This document shows, piece by piece, positions 27,165-35,227 of a stretch of DNA of 64,000 bases (positions are counted from its first letter, which is position 1; the number at the start of each line of letters is the position of its first letter). The notes under the pieces are model-generated. The model was not told the origin of the DNA and did no database searches. It saw only the letters and a list, made by a program, of their open reading frames with translations. Source of the DNA: Croceicoccus mobilis (GTDB lineage: Bacteria; Pseudomonadota; Alphaproteobacteria; Sphingomonadales; Sphingomonadaceae); the NCBI RefSeq assembly GCF_001661965.1, contig NZ_LYWZ01000027.1, positions 245,067-309,066 on the forward strand, given 5' to 3'. Both the position numbers and the translations under genes were made by a program.

Positions 27165-27656
27165 ATGCAGCAGGCTTTCCACGAAGACGAACACTACCAG
27201 CGTTTGAGAGATTACCTGGCTGCATCTAGCAAAGAGACCGACAGGGGGCACACCTTGGTGGTGGCGTCCTTGTTGGAAGAGATGCTCGAGGAGATTCTAA
27301 AAGGTTTTCTTCTCGAAGGGAGCGCGACGGAGAATCTCTTCAAGTCACCATACGCTCCATTCTCGACACTCTCAGCCAAGGCCGCTGCTTCTCGGGCGCT
27401 GGGATTGATCTCCGACGAAGAAGCTCGCGACATCGATCTGATGTGTTCCTTTGAGGACAGTCGCGTCCGAGACCGTGCAAACGAACTTCAAGTGGGCATG
27501 GGTTACTTGGACAAACTTGAGGATGGGCATGAATCGAAGGTCACCGATCCTAAGCAGCGATTTGCGATGGTGGCCTTATCCTTGGTTACAGCACTCTACA
27601 ATCGCGCTCACTATGTAGCGCGCGAGAGATTGAAAGACAGACAGTGGCCTCAGTAG
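27165..27656 (+). CDS. MltR-like protein of unknown function
   Basis: A 163-residue soluble alpha-helical protein resembling the MltR (mannitol operon repressor) fold: KETDRGHTLVVASLLEEMLEEILKGFLL, then PYAPFSTLSAKAAASRALGLISDEEARDIDLM and FEDSRVRDRANEL. The segment expected between these parts in the family (RNxFAH-type) is missing: DLMC runs straight into SFEDSRV. Codon use is more AT-rich than in the flanking genes, a sign of transfer. It is the only gene in the 0.92-kb element. No mannitol genes are nearby, so the family name gives no function here. Confidence 0.7.
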   Translation: MQQAFHEDEHYQRLRDYLAASSKETDRGHTLVVASLLEEMLEEILKGFLLEGSATENLFKSPYAPFSTLSAKAAASRALGLISDEEARDIDLMCSFEDSRVRDRANELQVGMGYLDKLEDGHESKVTDPKQRFAMVALSLVTALYNRAHYVARERLKDRQWPQ

Positions 27657-27686
27657 TCGGGTTGCCAAGGATTGATCCCCTGACAA

Positions 27687-27703
27687 CGGGTATCGAATAC
27701 CCG
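27687..27703 (+). terminator. Stem-loop after the MltR-like gene
   Basis: CGGGTAT-CGA-ATACCCG, a perfect 7-bp stem with a 3-base loop, 30 bp after the stop codon. There is no clear T-run after it, so termination is possible but weak. Confidence 0.45.
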
Positions 27704-27715
27704 CTACTACTTACG

Positions 27716-27778
27716 TGTGCCAAAAACTGCCCGGTACTGTGCCCAGACTGTGCCAAATCAACGGTTTTTCTGGGCACA
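27716..27778. promoter_or_regulatory. Cluster of four TGTGCC(A/C)A boxes (right)
   Basis: TGTGCCAA at 27716-27723 and 27749-27756, TGTGCCCA at 27738-27745, and the complement TGGGCACA at 27771-27778. It mirrors the cluster at 26977-27028. Confidence 0.7.
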
Positions 27779-27822
27779 CTTAACCAATAAAATCAGATAT
27801 TTCATCGGCTTAAGTGCTTAAG

Positions 27823-27837
27823 AATGGTAGCGGAGGA
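27823..27837. repeat. Right direct repeat, tRNA 3'-end-like (att core)
   Basis: Second copy of AATGGTAGCGGAGGA, followed by GGGAAATA, so it matches the expected tRNA end for a few bases more than the left copy. It may mark the left end of the metal-resistance island. Confidence 0.8.
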
Positions 27838-28033
27838 GGGAAATATAGGGAGCGTATAACATGCTGATTTACCTAATCAACTTTTTGAATCACCTTGCAA
27901 ATACCCCCATCAATACCCCCAGAATCGGACAGATGAGATAAAGCGCCTTTGGCAAACGATGACATGTAATTCGTAGTGACAGGTGAAAGGAGCGTCGGCC
28001 GTTTTCGGGCCGATCAGAAGGCGAAACGCCAGG

Positions 28034-28444
28034 TCATGAACCATCCGCCCGATCGTACAGCGAGGACATGTCATGGTCTGGCATGGACGGCATATTGTGG
28101 CCCGCATGCGGATCGGGTGTGTCGCTAGGCTTCGCATTCATCGGCGGGGGAGTGGCCGCAGGTGACGGCGCTACTACCGGAGTGCTCGCCGGTCGGTCTG
28201 GTTGCCTACCGGCAGTCACAGCTTCATCCGACCGGTTCGTGTTGGCCTCTCCAGCGGGAGAGGCAGCGTTGTCTCTTTCGCCTTCGCCAGGACCTGTGCT
28301 CTCGGTCGGCGGGGCCGTATACAGTGGCAAGGCTTCAGCTTCTGATGAAGTGTCCTGCGTCTGATCACATGCAGCGAGCCCTAGCCCCAGTGCCGCCGCA
28401 GCAAGGGGGGCAACAAACCCGTTCCGATTCGATCTGCGCATCAT
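28034..28444 (-). CDS. Small lipoprotein with His/Met-rich tail
   Basis: A 136-residue lipoprotein (lipobox GLAACDQ). The mature chain is low-complexity and rich in Pro, Thr, Glu and Ser, ending in a metal-binding-like tail (DPHAGHNMPSMPDHDMSS). It has no recognised fold. ATG at 28444 follows AAGGAT. It lies 8 bp downstream of the DUF2231 gene on the same strand, so it is likely part of the same unit, with a role in periplasmic copper binding (inference). Confidence 0.75.
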   Translation of the reverse strand: MMRRSNRNGFVAPLAAAALGLGLAACDQTQDTSSEAEALPLYTAPPTESTGPGEGERDNAASPAGEANTNRSDEAVTAGRQPDRPASTPVVAPSPAATPPPMNAKPSDTPDPHAGHNMPSMPDHDMSSLYDRADGS

Positions 28445-28452
28445 TCTATCCT

Positions 28453-29124
28453 TCAAAGCCAGGAGATACCAAGATGATTGGCACCGTGCGCAAGCTCGCC
28501 GCCCAGAAATCCCTGCACCAGCACTAGAGCGGCCATGGCAAAGATTGCGGCGCGAAGCGCGGTCCGGCTCGCGGAAGCACGGCTCGCCAGATAGGCCATC
28601 GCCAGACCGAGGACCGCGATCAGCATCCCGTTCCATCGATGGACCTGCATGACGGCATCGCCGCCGAACCAAAGGCCGGTGTGGATCCATCCGAACAGGA
28701 CTGCGACGACTGCGCCGATTGCTCCGCCGTGGACGAGTACGCGCACCGCGCTCTCAAGCCCTGCATCTTTCCGGCGCATGACGAACAACTCGGTGGCAGC
28801 AGCCATGAGAAACAGGGCGATCGGGAAGTGGATGGTCGCCGGATGCAGTTTTTTCAGGGCGGCGATGACGCCGGAATCGCCCTCATCAGCATGGCCACCA
28901 GCCTCGTCATGGCCTCCACTTGCTTCGTCGTGCGCGGCTGAGGGCTCGCCGACCGCTCCGCCGTCGCCCATCTGCGCCATGGCCGCCTGGTCATGCGCAT
29001 CGCCATTCGCGGCGGCAGGCGCGGCGCTCGTCTCTTCGCCATGCTTTTCGTCGCCATGAGCCTGAACTGGTCCGACGAAGAGCAAGCTGGCAGCTACAAT
29101 AGCCATGAATTGCATTCGTTTCAT
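28453..29124 (-). CDS. DUF2231 membrane protein with His-rich linker
   Basis: A 223-residue protein: a signal peptide (to VQAHG), a His/Glu/Ala-rich linker (HDEASGGHDEAGGHADEGDSG), then a DUF2231 domain of four helices opening with LKKLHPATIHFPIALFLMAAATELF (family motif HPxxxHFPIAL). DUF2231 proteins often accompany heme or copper envelope proteins. The His-rich part suggests metal binding. It is followed closely by a lipoprotein gene. Confidence 0.85.
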   Translation of the reverse strand: MKRMQFMAIVAASLLFVGPVQAHGDEKHGEETSAAPAAANGDAHDQAAMAQMGDGGAVGEPSAAHDEASGGHDEAGGHADEGDSGVIAALKKLHPATIHFPIALFLMAAATELFVMRRKDAGLESAVRVLVHGGAIGAVVAVLFGWIHTGLWFGGDAVMQVHRWNGMLIAVLGLAMAYLASRASASRTALRAAIFAMAALVLVQGFLGGELAHGANHLGISWL

Positions 29125-29338
29125 TCTCTACGGGTTCCGGTCTTGGCGATGGTCGTGCGACCTATTGTGTCTGTAATGCTCTGCGAACCCTCATCTCTTG
29201 CCGTGATGGAGCGCGGTGATCCTCGGCGCGTGAGGGTCCAAATTTAACTCATGAGGGGGTTGGGTCTCTTGCCAATATCAGAGCCTTGTTAAGAGGGCGG
29301 CCAGCTTTAAGCACGAGCAAGAGCCCGGCTACCATCTC

Positions 29339-29728
29339 CTAACCGTCTTGCGCCATGTTCTGGTGAGCCGCCATCTGCTTCATCATATCGTGCATCATCA
29401 TCATGCGCTGGTGACAGGCCGCCATCATATCGGCGTTGTCCCCCTGCATCATGCCCGCCATGTGTTCCTGCATCGCTGTGCGGTGCTCGGCCATCAGCCT
29501 TTGGCGTTCGGCAGGATCGCTCGCCGCGTGGGCCTGCTGCATCAGCGCGCGCATTTCAGCCATCTTCTCGCGATGGGCAGCCATAGCGTCGGAATCCTGC
29601 ATCGTGTGGCCAGCGTGATCCTGCTGCTGTGCCACAGCCTGAGCTCCGTGCTCATGCTGTTCCTGGGCCGTCGCCGGAGTGGCTGTCAGGCCAGTGGCGA
29701 GAATGAGAGCTAGAGCTGTCCGTTTCAC
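29339..29728 (-). CDS. Periplasmic Met/His-rich metal-binding protein
   Basis: A 129-residue exported protein starting at GTG 29728 after AAGGA. The signal peptide ends at ATAQ. The mature chain is nearly all helix with many Met, His and Gln (AGHTMQDSDAMAAHREKMAEM; HMAGMMQGDNADMMAACHQR; MMMMHDMMKQMAAH), like Spy/CopK-type or Met-rich copper chaperones. One Cys. A predicted ECF promoter of the island's shared type lies about 55-80 bp upstream, which ties it to the CnrYXH-like system. Confidence 0.8.
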   Translation of the reverse strand: MKRTALALILATGLTATPATAQEQHEHGAQAVAQQQDHAGHTMQDSDAMAAHREKMAEMRALMQQAHAASDPAERQRLMAEHRTAMQEHMAGMMQGDNADMMAACHQRMMMMHDMMKQMAAHQNMAQDG

Positions 29729-29782
29729 AATCGATTTCCTTTCGTCGGTCATGCGATGGGTGCTGTGCGCATTCATTCTCTT

Positions 29783-29809
29783 TACGCAGCCAACATCTGT
29801 TCCCCTCAA
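29783..29809 (-). promoter_or_regulatory. Predicted ECF promoter for Met/His-rich protein gene
   Basis: Read on the minus strand: TTGAGGG (29809-29803), 14 bases, then TGCGTA (29788-29783). It is the same arrangement as at 35201-35227, 36555-36581, 36588-36614 and 38517-38543. Confidence 0.7.
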
Positions 29810-29906
29810 ACAATTTCCGCGCCCACCGGAGACGGCTGAGCCGATGGCACAGCCGGTTGCAGGAATGGTGTTTTTCGGTCACCCTTTTTGACCGAAGCCG
29901 GTCGAG

Positions 29907-30242
29907 ATGAATGGGACAGATCATGGTGACAACAGAGCCGTCGGAGAAGCAGTCGTGAGCACGGTCAATGAGGACGGCAGCTGGGACATTCCGGAGCCCG
30001 ATCATGCCGAGCTGGTGCAAATGCGCATTCGCCTCATAACTCTCGAGAACATAGTTCTCGGCCTTTTGTCCGGGGCCAGCGATGAACAGATCGACCAGAT
30101 CAGAAAGCGTGCGGACATGATCGAACCACGCCCCGAGGCGAGCCGGCATCCGCTTACCGAACTGGCAGCAGGTGACATGCGTAAGTTTCTCGAACGCGCT
30201 GCTCGCATGGCCGAGGCGGAGGGCCGCGAAAACCATGACTGA
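29907..30242 (+). CDS. Hypothetical acidic protein with helical core
   Basis: A soluble protein of up to 111 residues without a signal peptide. The middle (AELVQMRIRLITLENIVLGLL) is a heptad-like helix, followed by ASDEQIDQIRKRADMI and a helical tail (DMRKFLERAARMAEAEG). GTG at 29955 after GGAGAAG may be the true start. It is divergent from the Met/His-rich gene and about 90 bp upstream of a membrane protein gene. No family recognised. Confidence 0.55.
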   Translation: MNGTDHGDNRAVGEAVVSTVNEDGSWDIPEPDHAELVQMRIRLITLENIVLGLLSGASDEQIDQIRKRADMIEPRPEASRHPLTELAAGDMRKFLERAARMAEAEGRENHD

Positions 30243-30335
30243 TCCAGGCTTTGGGGCAGCAAAGGCGCTATGCAGGACGTGGAAATCCGGCCCGCCGCTA
30301 TTTCCTTGCGCACATCATTCCGGCGTATCCGCAGC

Positions 30336-30776
30336 ATGACTAGAACTCATTGGCTCATCTTTGTTTGCGGGAGCCTGATCGCGTTCGTCTGGGAGATTTT
30401 CCAGATGCCGTTTTTCAAGCCGGGAAATCTCGAGCCTTATGAGCAGACCATTCGCTGCGGCATTGCAAGCCTAGGCGATGGCGTGATCCTGCTAACAGCT
30501 TATAGCCTTGCTGCATTGCGCGGCGGGCGCGCGTGGCTCTGGCAAGCCGCCAAAATGCCCTATGCGATCTATTTCGGCTTCGGGCTTGTCGTCGCCATCG
30601 CCGTCGAAATGATCGCCACATCGCTTCCGGCAGAAAGCTTCGTGAGCTGGCGCTACAGCGAGTTGATGCCGCACGAGCCAGTGACGGGGTTGGCGCTGAT
30701 CCCGATCGCGATGTGGACGATCGTGCCTGCGCTCACGATCCTTCTGGTCCGCTTTGCCCGAGCCGAACCTGATTAA
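30336..30776 (+). CDS. Four-helix membrane protein, hypothetical
   Basis: A 146-residue polytopic protein: MTRTHWLIFVCGSLIAFVWEIFQMPFF, then three further helices (GDGVILLTAYSLAALRGG; IYFGFGLVVAIAVEMIAT; LIPIAMWTIVPALTILLV). The pattern WEIxQMP and WRYSxLMP is typical of a small uncharacterised family often found near copper and heavy-metal genes. ATG at 30336 was chosen over a longer reading. Convergent with the PepSY gene. Confidence 0.75.
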   Translation: MTRTHWLIFVCGSLIAFVWEIFQMPFFKPGNLEPYEQTIRCGIASLGDGVILLTAYSLAALRGGRAWLWQAAKMPYAIYFGFGLVVAIAVEMIATSLPAESFVSWRYSELMPHEPVTGLALIPIAMWTIVPALTILLVRFARAEPD

Positions 30777-30789
30777 ACTGGGAGCGGCT

Positions 30790-31524
30790 TCAGGGTGCGT
30801 TCGGCACATGTTTCGCCCGCCGCCTGATTCTGGGAAACCGGTTCGCAAGCAGGACAAAGCCCGAAACCGCGATAATCGTCCCGCCGATCCCGAACAATAG
30901 CAGCCACCAGCTGTTGATGCGGTCGCGCTGCGTCCAGTCCATGATATGCAGCCCCCAGACAAAATCGAACAGGCGCCAGGTGTCGCTGCGGGCAGCGAGC
31001 ACCGAGCCACTCGATGCATCGATGTAGACGCGGGTATTGTCCTCATCGCCGTAGGTGATCTGCCACGCCGGAAACGGACCCCGGAATTCGGTCCCGACAG
31101 CATCTTCGATGAGGCGCGTGGTCGCTATGGTGGTTGGTGGCCCGGTCCAGGCATAGCGAGCGATGGCCTGTGCGCTTGCAGCGGGAAGAGGCGAAAGGAG
31201 AATGCCGCTGTCCGGGTCGCGGAGCGTGACGCTTCCATCGTCCCGGCGGACCTCGGTTACGGCCCTGCCGCCGACCGCGCGCGTCGCAAGGGAAACCACC
31301 CCCTCGCTGCTATCGAGCCAATGGGGCATGACAGCATCAGCGGGCAGGACCTCCGGCGCGCGCGAAACGACATGTTCGGACCGAACCTCTTCGATGTCGA
31401 GAAACGACATCAGCGCCCCGGTGATCATCCACAGGAGCACTTGGACGCCGACAAAGATCGCCAGCCATTTGTGAAGCTTGCTGCCCAGCACATGAAGACG
31501 CAGCTTGAAAGAGCGTGTCGCCAA
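30790..31524 (-). CDS. PepSY-domain membrane protein
   Basis: A 244-residue protein with an N-terminal helix (HKWLAIFVGVQVLLWMITGALMSFL, the PepSY-TM opening H-K-W), a periplasmic PepSY-like domain (YIDASSGSVLAARSDTWRLFDFVWGLHIMDW, with the family's H-x-M-D-W) and a C-terminal helix (LLLFGIGGTIIAVSGFVLL). PepSY-TM proteins are linked to metal reduction or envelope metal handling. The TTG start at 31524 follows GGGGGA. It probably continues the copA-copB transcript. Confidence 0.85.
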   Translation of the reverse strand: MATRSFKLRLHVLGSKLHKWLAIFVGVQVLLWMITGALMSFLDIEEVRSEHVVSRAPEVLPADAVMPHWLDSSEGVVSLATRAVGGRAVTEVRRDDGSVTLRDPDSGILLSPLPAASAQAIARYAWTGPPTTIATTRLIEDAVGTEFRGPFPAWQITYGDEDNTRVYIDASSGSVLAARSDTWRLFDFVWGLHIMDWTQRDRINSWWLLLFGIGGTIIAVSGFVLLANRFPRIRRRAKHVPNAP

Positions 31525-31544
31525 TCGGTGTTCCCCCGATCAGA

Positions 31545-32105
31545 TCAGTTGTTACGCGGTGCGCGTGACGATGAATGGTACTGAACGATCTTCCAGCCAT
31601 CTGCATCATGGGCGAGGACCGAGGTCGCAACCCCTTCGCGGTCGATTACGCGACCGTCGGCCAGTTCGATCCGATAGGTGTACGTTTCGCGGCCATACGC
31701 CATATGTCCCATCCGGGTGACTGCGAGCGTCGGTTCGCCGAAGGTGAAGCTGGTTATTGCATCGAGTTCCGGTCCCAGGTGATGCTCCATGTAATGCGTG
31801 AAGCTGCCTTCCGCCTTGCCGTTTTCGTAAATGAAGGATTCCTGGGCAAACAGCGCAGCCATGGCCTCTGCATCGCGCGACGTCAGGGCATCGCGATATG
31901 ATGTCAGAATTGCTTCTGCCCCAGCAACGTCATCGTTCATCGCAGCCATATGCTCGGCATGGTTCATGCCCTGCTCCGTATGATCCATCGGCGTTGATAC
32001 CGAATGTTCCGAATGCGCCGAATGGTCCATGGATTGTGCCAGGGCGGGAGTGCCCCCTGCAGCCAAGGCCAGGGCGACCGCGCTTAGAGATAGTCTCGTT
32101 CTCAT
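31545..32105 (-). CDS. Exported SnoaL/DUF4440-like protein with His-rich N-terminus
   Basis: A 186-residue exported protein (signal to ALAQ). A His/Met-rich stretch (MDHSAHSEHSVSTPMDHTEQ) leads to an NTF2-like domain: ILTSYRDALTSRDAEAMAALFAQESFIYENG, then RETYTYRIELADGRVIDREGVATSVLAHDADGWKIVQYHSS. NTF2-like folds bind small ligands; the MDH repeats resemble those of CopB just upstream and suggest copper binding. It lies 17 bp after copB. Confidence 0.8.
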   Translation of the reverse strand: MRTRLSLSAVALALAAGGTPALAQSMDHSAHSEHSVSTPMDHTEQGMNHAEHMAAMNDDVAGAEAILTSYRDALTSRDAEAMAALFAQESFIYENGKAEGSFTHYMEHHLGPELDAITSFTFGEPTLAVTRMGHMAYGRETYTYRIELADGRVIDREGVATSVLAHDADGWKIVQYHSSSRAPRNN

Positions 32106-32121
32106 TGTATATTTCCTTCAC

Positions 32122-33324
32122 TTAAAACCAGAATCGCAAGCCCACGACGTAATTCATCACGCTGGGGTCTTCCCCTGCGGCGCGGGCAAAATCGGCGCCC
32201 TCACCGATCCGCCACTCCTGGGAGACGCCGACATAGGGCGCGAATTCGCGTGCGAACTCGTAGCGAAGACGCAGACCTGCCTCGATCCGGTCGAGGCCAG
32301 CGCCAATGCCGAGTTCGGGAATATCCTGAGCCGAAAGAGCGATTTCGGCTCGCGGCTGGAGGATCAGCCGCTGCGTGATGCGCTGATCAAGCTCGCCCTC
32401 AAAGCGCGCCGTTACATCGCCCTTGCTCGATACGAACGCCGCGACGTCGATCTCGAACTGGTAAGGGGCAATGCCCTGGACACCGATGACCGCATGGGTG
32501 CGCTCGGGCCCCGTCAGATCCTGACGGACACCGGCTTGGAAATCGAAGAAGGGTGCGATGGCGCGGCTCCAGAGCGCCTGGACCTCGGCGCCCTCGACGG
32601 GCTCACCGAAGCTGCCTTCACCCTCGGATTTGAACCAGAACTTGTCGATATCACCGCCATAATATCCCTGGATATCCCAAAGATATCCATCAGCTCCTTC
32701 GCGTGCGCGATACTCAAGGCGGTCGCCCTGAAACCAGAAGCGCATCCCGCCGTCGGTCTCACGGACAAGTTCGCGCCGCGCTTCGTTCATGGCTTCCTCG
32801 CCCCAGATCGCAACCGCCGCGCGCGCGGGACCGCTCCCAGCTTCGGGAGGAGGCGGCAGCAGCGGGATATCGTCGTTCGAGCCCATCTGCATCGCCGAAT
32901 GGTCCATGCCCTGCATGTCCTGCGATCCCATCTGCCCATGGTTCATCTGGCTGTGATCCATCTGCCCATGGTCCATCGACGAGCTGCTGGCTTCCGCCTG
33001 CCCCATGTCGCCGCGGTTCATTTGCGAATGATCCATCGCGCCTTCGTCAGGCCTGCCCTGCGGCATCGAACCATGATCCATCGTCGAATGGTCCATCGCA
33101 ACTTCAGGCTGGGCAGCGGGGCCGCAAGCCCCCTCTGCTACCGGATGCCCCATCGCGCGATGGCGCTCGGCTGCCGCCTCGCACTTTGTTTTGGCGTCAG
33201 CCTGCGCCTCGGCGCTCTGCTGCGGTTCCACTGGCGAGTGACCCGCATGCTGCGCCGCGGCGGGGGAGGCGAGAACCGAACCCGCGGCGGCCGAGGCAAG
33301 CAGGCTGATGATAGATATCTTCAT
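32122..33324 (-). CDS. copB: Outer-membrane copper resistance protein CopB/PcoB
   Basis: A 400-residue protein with a signal peptide (to AAAQ), a long Met/His/Asp-rich segment (residues about 75-155; repeats such as MDHSTMDHGSMPQ and MDHGQMDHSQMNHGQM) and a C-terminal CopB beta-barrel (residues about 165-400, ending VMNYVVGLRFWF with the terminal aromatic typical of outer-membrane barrels). CopB handles periplasmic copper at the outer membrane. It overlaps copA by 4 bp (ATGA) and follows it in the same transcript. Confidence 0.93.
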   Translation of the reverse strand: MKISIISLLASAAAGSVLASPAAAQHAGHSPVEPQQSAEAQADAKTKCEAAAERHRAMGHPVAEGACGPAAQPEVAMDHSTMDHGSMPQGRPDEGAMDHSQMNRGDMGQAEASSSSMDHGQMDHSQMNHGQMGSQDMQGMDHSAMQMGSNDDIPLLPPPPEAGSGPARAAVAIWGEEAMNEARRELVRETDGGMRFWFQGDRLEYRAREGADGYLWDIQGYYGGDIDKFWFKSEGEGSFGEPVEGAEVQALWSRAIAPFFDFQAGVRQDLTGPERTHAVIGVQGIAPYQFEIDVAAFVSSKGDVTARFEGELDQRITQRLILQPRAEIALSAQDIPELGIGAGLDRIEAGLRLRYEFAREFAPYVGVSQEWRIGEGADFARAAGEDPSVMNYVVGLRFWF

Positions 33325-35168
33325 GCGCCCTCTCCGGCAGGATTGGCAACCGTGACGATCTGAAACATCCCGGCATGCATGTGATAGAGAAGGTGGCAGT
33401 GGAAGGCCCAGTCGCCCGGCTCGTCCGCCGTCAGGTCGAACTGCGCGCTGCCACCCGGTTGCAGGATAACCGTGTGCTTCAGTGGTTGACGGTTTGGAGG
33501 TGCACCGTTGACCAGCTCGAAGAAGTGTCCGTGCAGATGGATCGGGTGTGCCATCATCGTGTCATTGATCAGCTTTACCCGCACGCGTTCATTATAGGCA
33601 AAGCGGATCGGCTCCTCGGAGACGGCGGAGAATTTCTTGCCGTCGAACGACCACATGTAGCGTTCCATGTTCCCGGTAAGATGGATTTCCATCCGGCGCG
33701 AAGGGCTTCGCGAGTCCTTGTTTGGTGTCAGCGCGCGCAGCTTGCGATAGTCGAGGGTACGGTGCGGGACATCGGCAAGGCCAATCCCGGGATCGCCCAT
33801 CCGGTCGACCGGGTTCATCGACACCATGTCGATGCCCGGTCCGACCTTCACATCGGGAGGCAATAGCGAGGTATCGCGCATCTGCATGCCTCCCGCCATG
33901 CCAGCCATTCCGGTCATCTCCGCCGAACCGCCATCCATACCGGACATCCCGTCCGCGCCAGCCGCTCCGCTCGATCCGTGATCCATTCCGGCCATCCCGC
34001 CAGCGCCATGGTCCATGCCGGCCATACCAGCATCGCCGCCGGAGCCATGGTCCATACCGCTCATGCCCATATCGGCCATAGTGAGCAGCGGGGGATCGCG
34101 CAGCGGCGGGATGGCCGCACGCGCGCCGGGCGTGCTCGCCAGCGTTGCGATGCCCATACCTGACCGATCCATCGACTCCGCCATCAGCGTGTAAGCCTGC
34201 TGCTCACCCGGCGTCACCACGACGTCGTAGGTTTCCGCGACGCCGATCTGGAACTCGTCCACTTCGACCGGCTCGACGTTCTGCCCGTCGGCTTGAACCA
34301 CGGTCATCGGCAGGCCGGGAATGCGAATATTGAAAAATGTCATGGCGCCGGCATTGATGAACCGAAGCCGCACACGCTCGCCCGGACGGAAAAGATATTC
34401 CAGATTGTCGAGCGGTCCATGACCGTTCAGCAGATATGTATAAGTTGCGCTCGACACATCGAGGATGTCGGTTGGCATCATGCGCATTCTGGCCCACATC
34501 CGGCGATCCTCGCCCGAGAGCGGATAGTCGTCGGTCCAGGTATTCTGGTTGTAGTTGAAGTAGCCTTCGCCCTTCTTGAGCTTGTCGAATATCGTGTGGG
34601 GCGACATTTCGCTGAACTCGCTCAGCACCACGATATATTCGCGGTCGGCCTGCACCGGATCGGGACCTGCGGGATCGACCACGATCGGACCATAATGACC
34701 GGCCTGTTCCTGCAGCCCGCTATGCGAATGCCACCAATAGGTGCCTGCCTGCCGCACGGGAAATTCCGCTGTGAAGGTCTCGCCCGGCTTCACGCCGGGA
34801 AAACTTACGCCCGGCACGCCATCGAGCTGGAACGGCACGAGCAGGCCATGCCAGTGGATCGAGGTGTCTTCCTCAAGCTGGTTATGGACGTTGAGGCGGA
34901 CGGTGGTCCCTTCGCGCAGGCGAAGGAGTGGCCCAGGGATGCTGCCATTGACGGCAATCGCGCCGCCACGCCTGTTGCCGGTGGAGAAAGCCGAGCGCGC
35001 AACCGTCAGATCGATATTCGGTCCGGTCGCCTCATCGATACCTCGCCGGGCGGCCCCGGAGAGCAGATCTCCGCCTCGCGCCCAAGCGGGAACGGCACCG
35101 CCCAGGCCAAGCAGGCCCAGCCCGCTGGCACTTGTTCCAAGAAATTTTCGGCGATTGACGGCAGGCAT
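33321..35168 (-). CDS. copA: PcoA/CopA-type multicopper oxidase
   Basis: A 615-residue multicopper oxidase that oxidises periplasmic Cu(I). A Tat signal (NRRKFLGTSASGLGLLGLGG) is followed by three cupredoxin domains. Copper ligands: HWHG in SIHWHGLLVPF, HSH in YWWHSHSG, HPIHLHGH, and the type 1 motif FHCHLLYHMHAGM. A Met-rich insert (residues about 370-440; MDHGSGGDAGMAGMDHG repeats) binds extra copper. ATG at 35168 follows AGGAG. A predicted ECF promoter lies upstream inside the sigma gene's end. Heads the copA-copB-SnoaL-PepSY unit. Confidence 0.95.
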   Translation of the reverse strand: MPAVNRRKFLGTSASGLGLLGLGGAVPAWARGGDLLSGAARRGIDEATGPNIDLTVARSAFSTGNRRGGAIAVNGSIPGPLLRLREGTTVRLNVHNQLEEDTSIHWHGLLVPFQLDGVPGVSFPGVKPGETFTAEFPVRQAGTYWWHSHSGLQEQAGHYGPIVVDPAGPDPVQADREYIVVLSEFSEMSPHTIFDKLKKGEGYFNYNQNTWTDDYPLSGEDRRMWARMRMMPTDILDVSSATYTYLLNGHGPLDNLEYLFRPGERVRLRFINAGAMTFFNIRIPGLPMTVVQADGQNVEPVEVDEFQIGVAETYDVVVTPGEQQAYTLMAESMDRSGMGIATLASTPGARAAIPPLRDPPLLTMADMGMSGMDHGSGGDAGMAGMDHGAGGMAGMDHGSSGAAGADGMSGMDGGSAEMTGMAGMAGGMQMRDTSLLPPDVKVGPGIDMVSMNPVDRMGDPGIGLADVPHRTLDYRKLRALTPNKDSRSPSRRMEIHLTGNMERYMWSFDGKKFSAVSEEPIRFAYNERVRVKLINDTMMAHPIHLHGHFFELVNGAPPNRQPLKHTVILQPGGSAQFDLTADEPGDWAFHCHLLYHMHAGMFQIVTVANPAGEGA

Positions 35169-35200
35169 AGGGGGCTCCTGAGAAGGCATATACCGTCACT

Positions 35201-35227
35201 TACGCGGCCACCTGCGCTACCCCTCAA
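35201..35227 (-). promoter_or_regulatory. Predicted ECF promoter for copA
   Basis: Minus strand: TTGAGGG (35227-35221), 14 bases, CGCGTA (35206-35201). The site overlaps the last codons of the sigma factor gene, so copA can be transcribed separately from cnrYXH-like genes. Confidence 0.75.

Larger units (their letters stand above)
26914..27837. mobile_element. Putative minimal integrative element without integrase
   Basis: A 0.92-kb segment bounded by identical 15-bp direct repeats (AATGGTAGCGGAGGA). Their complement, TCCTCCGCTACCA, is a typical tRNA 3' end with encoded CCA. Inside each end, about 45-50 bp from the repeat, lie four TGTGCC(A/C)A boxes in mixed orientation. A single gene (27165-27656) with lower GC than its neighbours occupies the centre. 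The layout matches attL and attR of a tyrosine-recombinase element (core repeats plus inner arm-type sites), but no recombinase is encoded. Confidence 0.55.

Noticed and set aside
26914..27837. Complete tRNA genes at the two repeats
   Set aside because: Only the 3' end (TCCTCCGCTACCA) is present; the bases beyond do not form a T-arm or anticodon arm.
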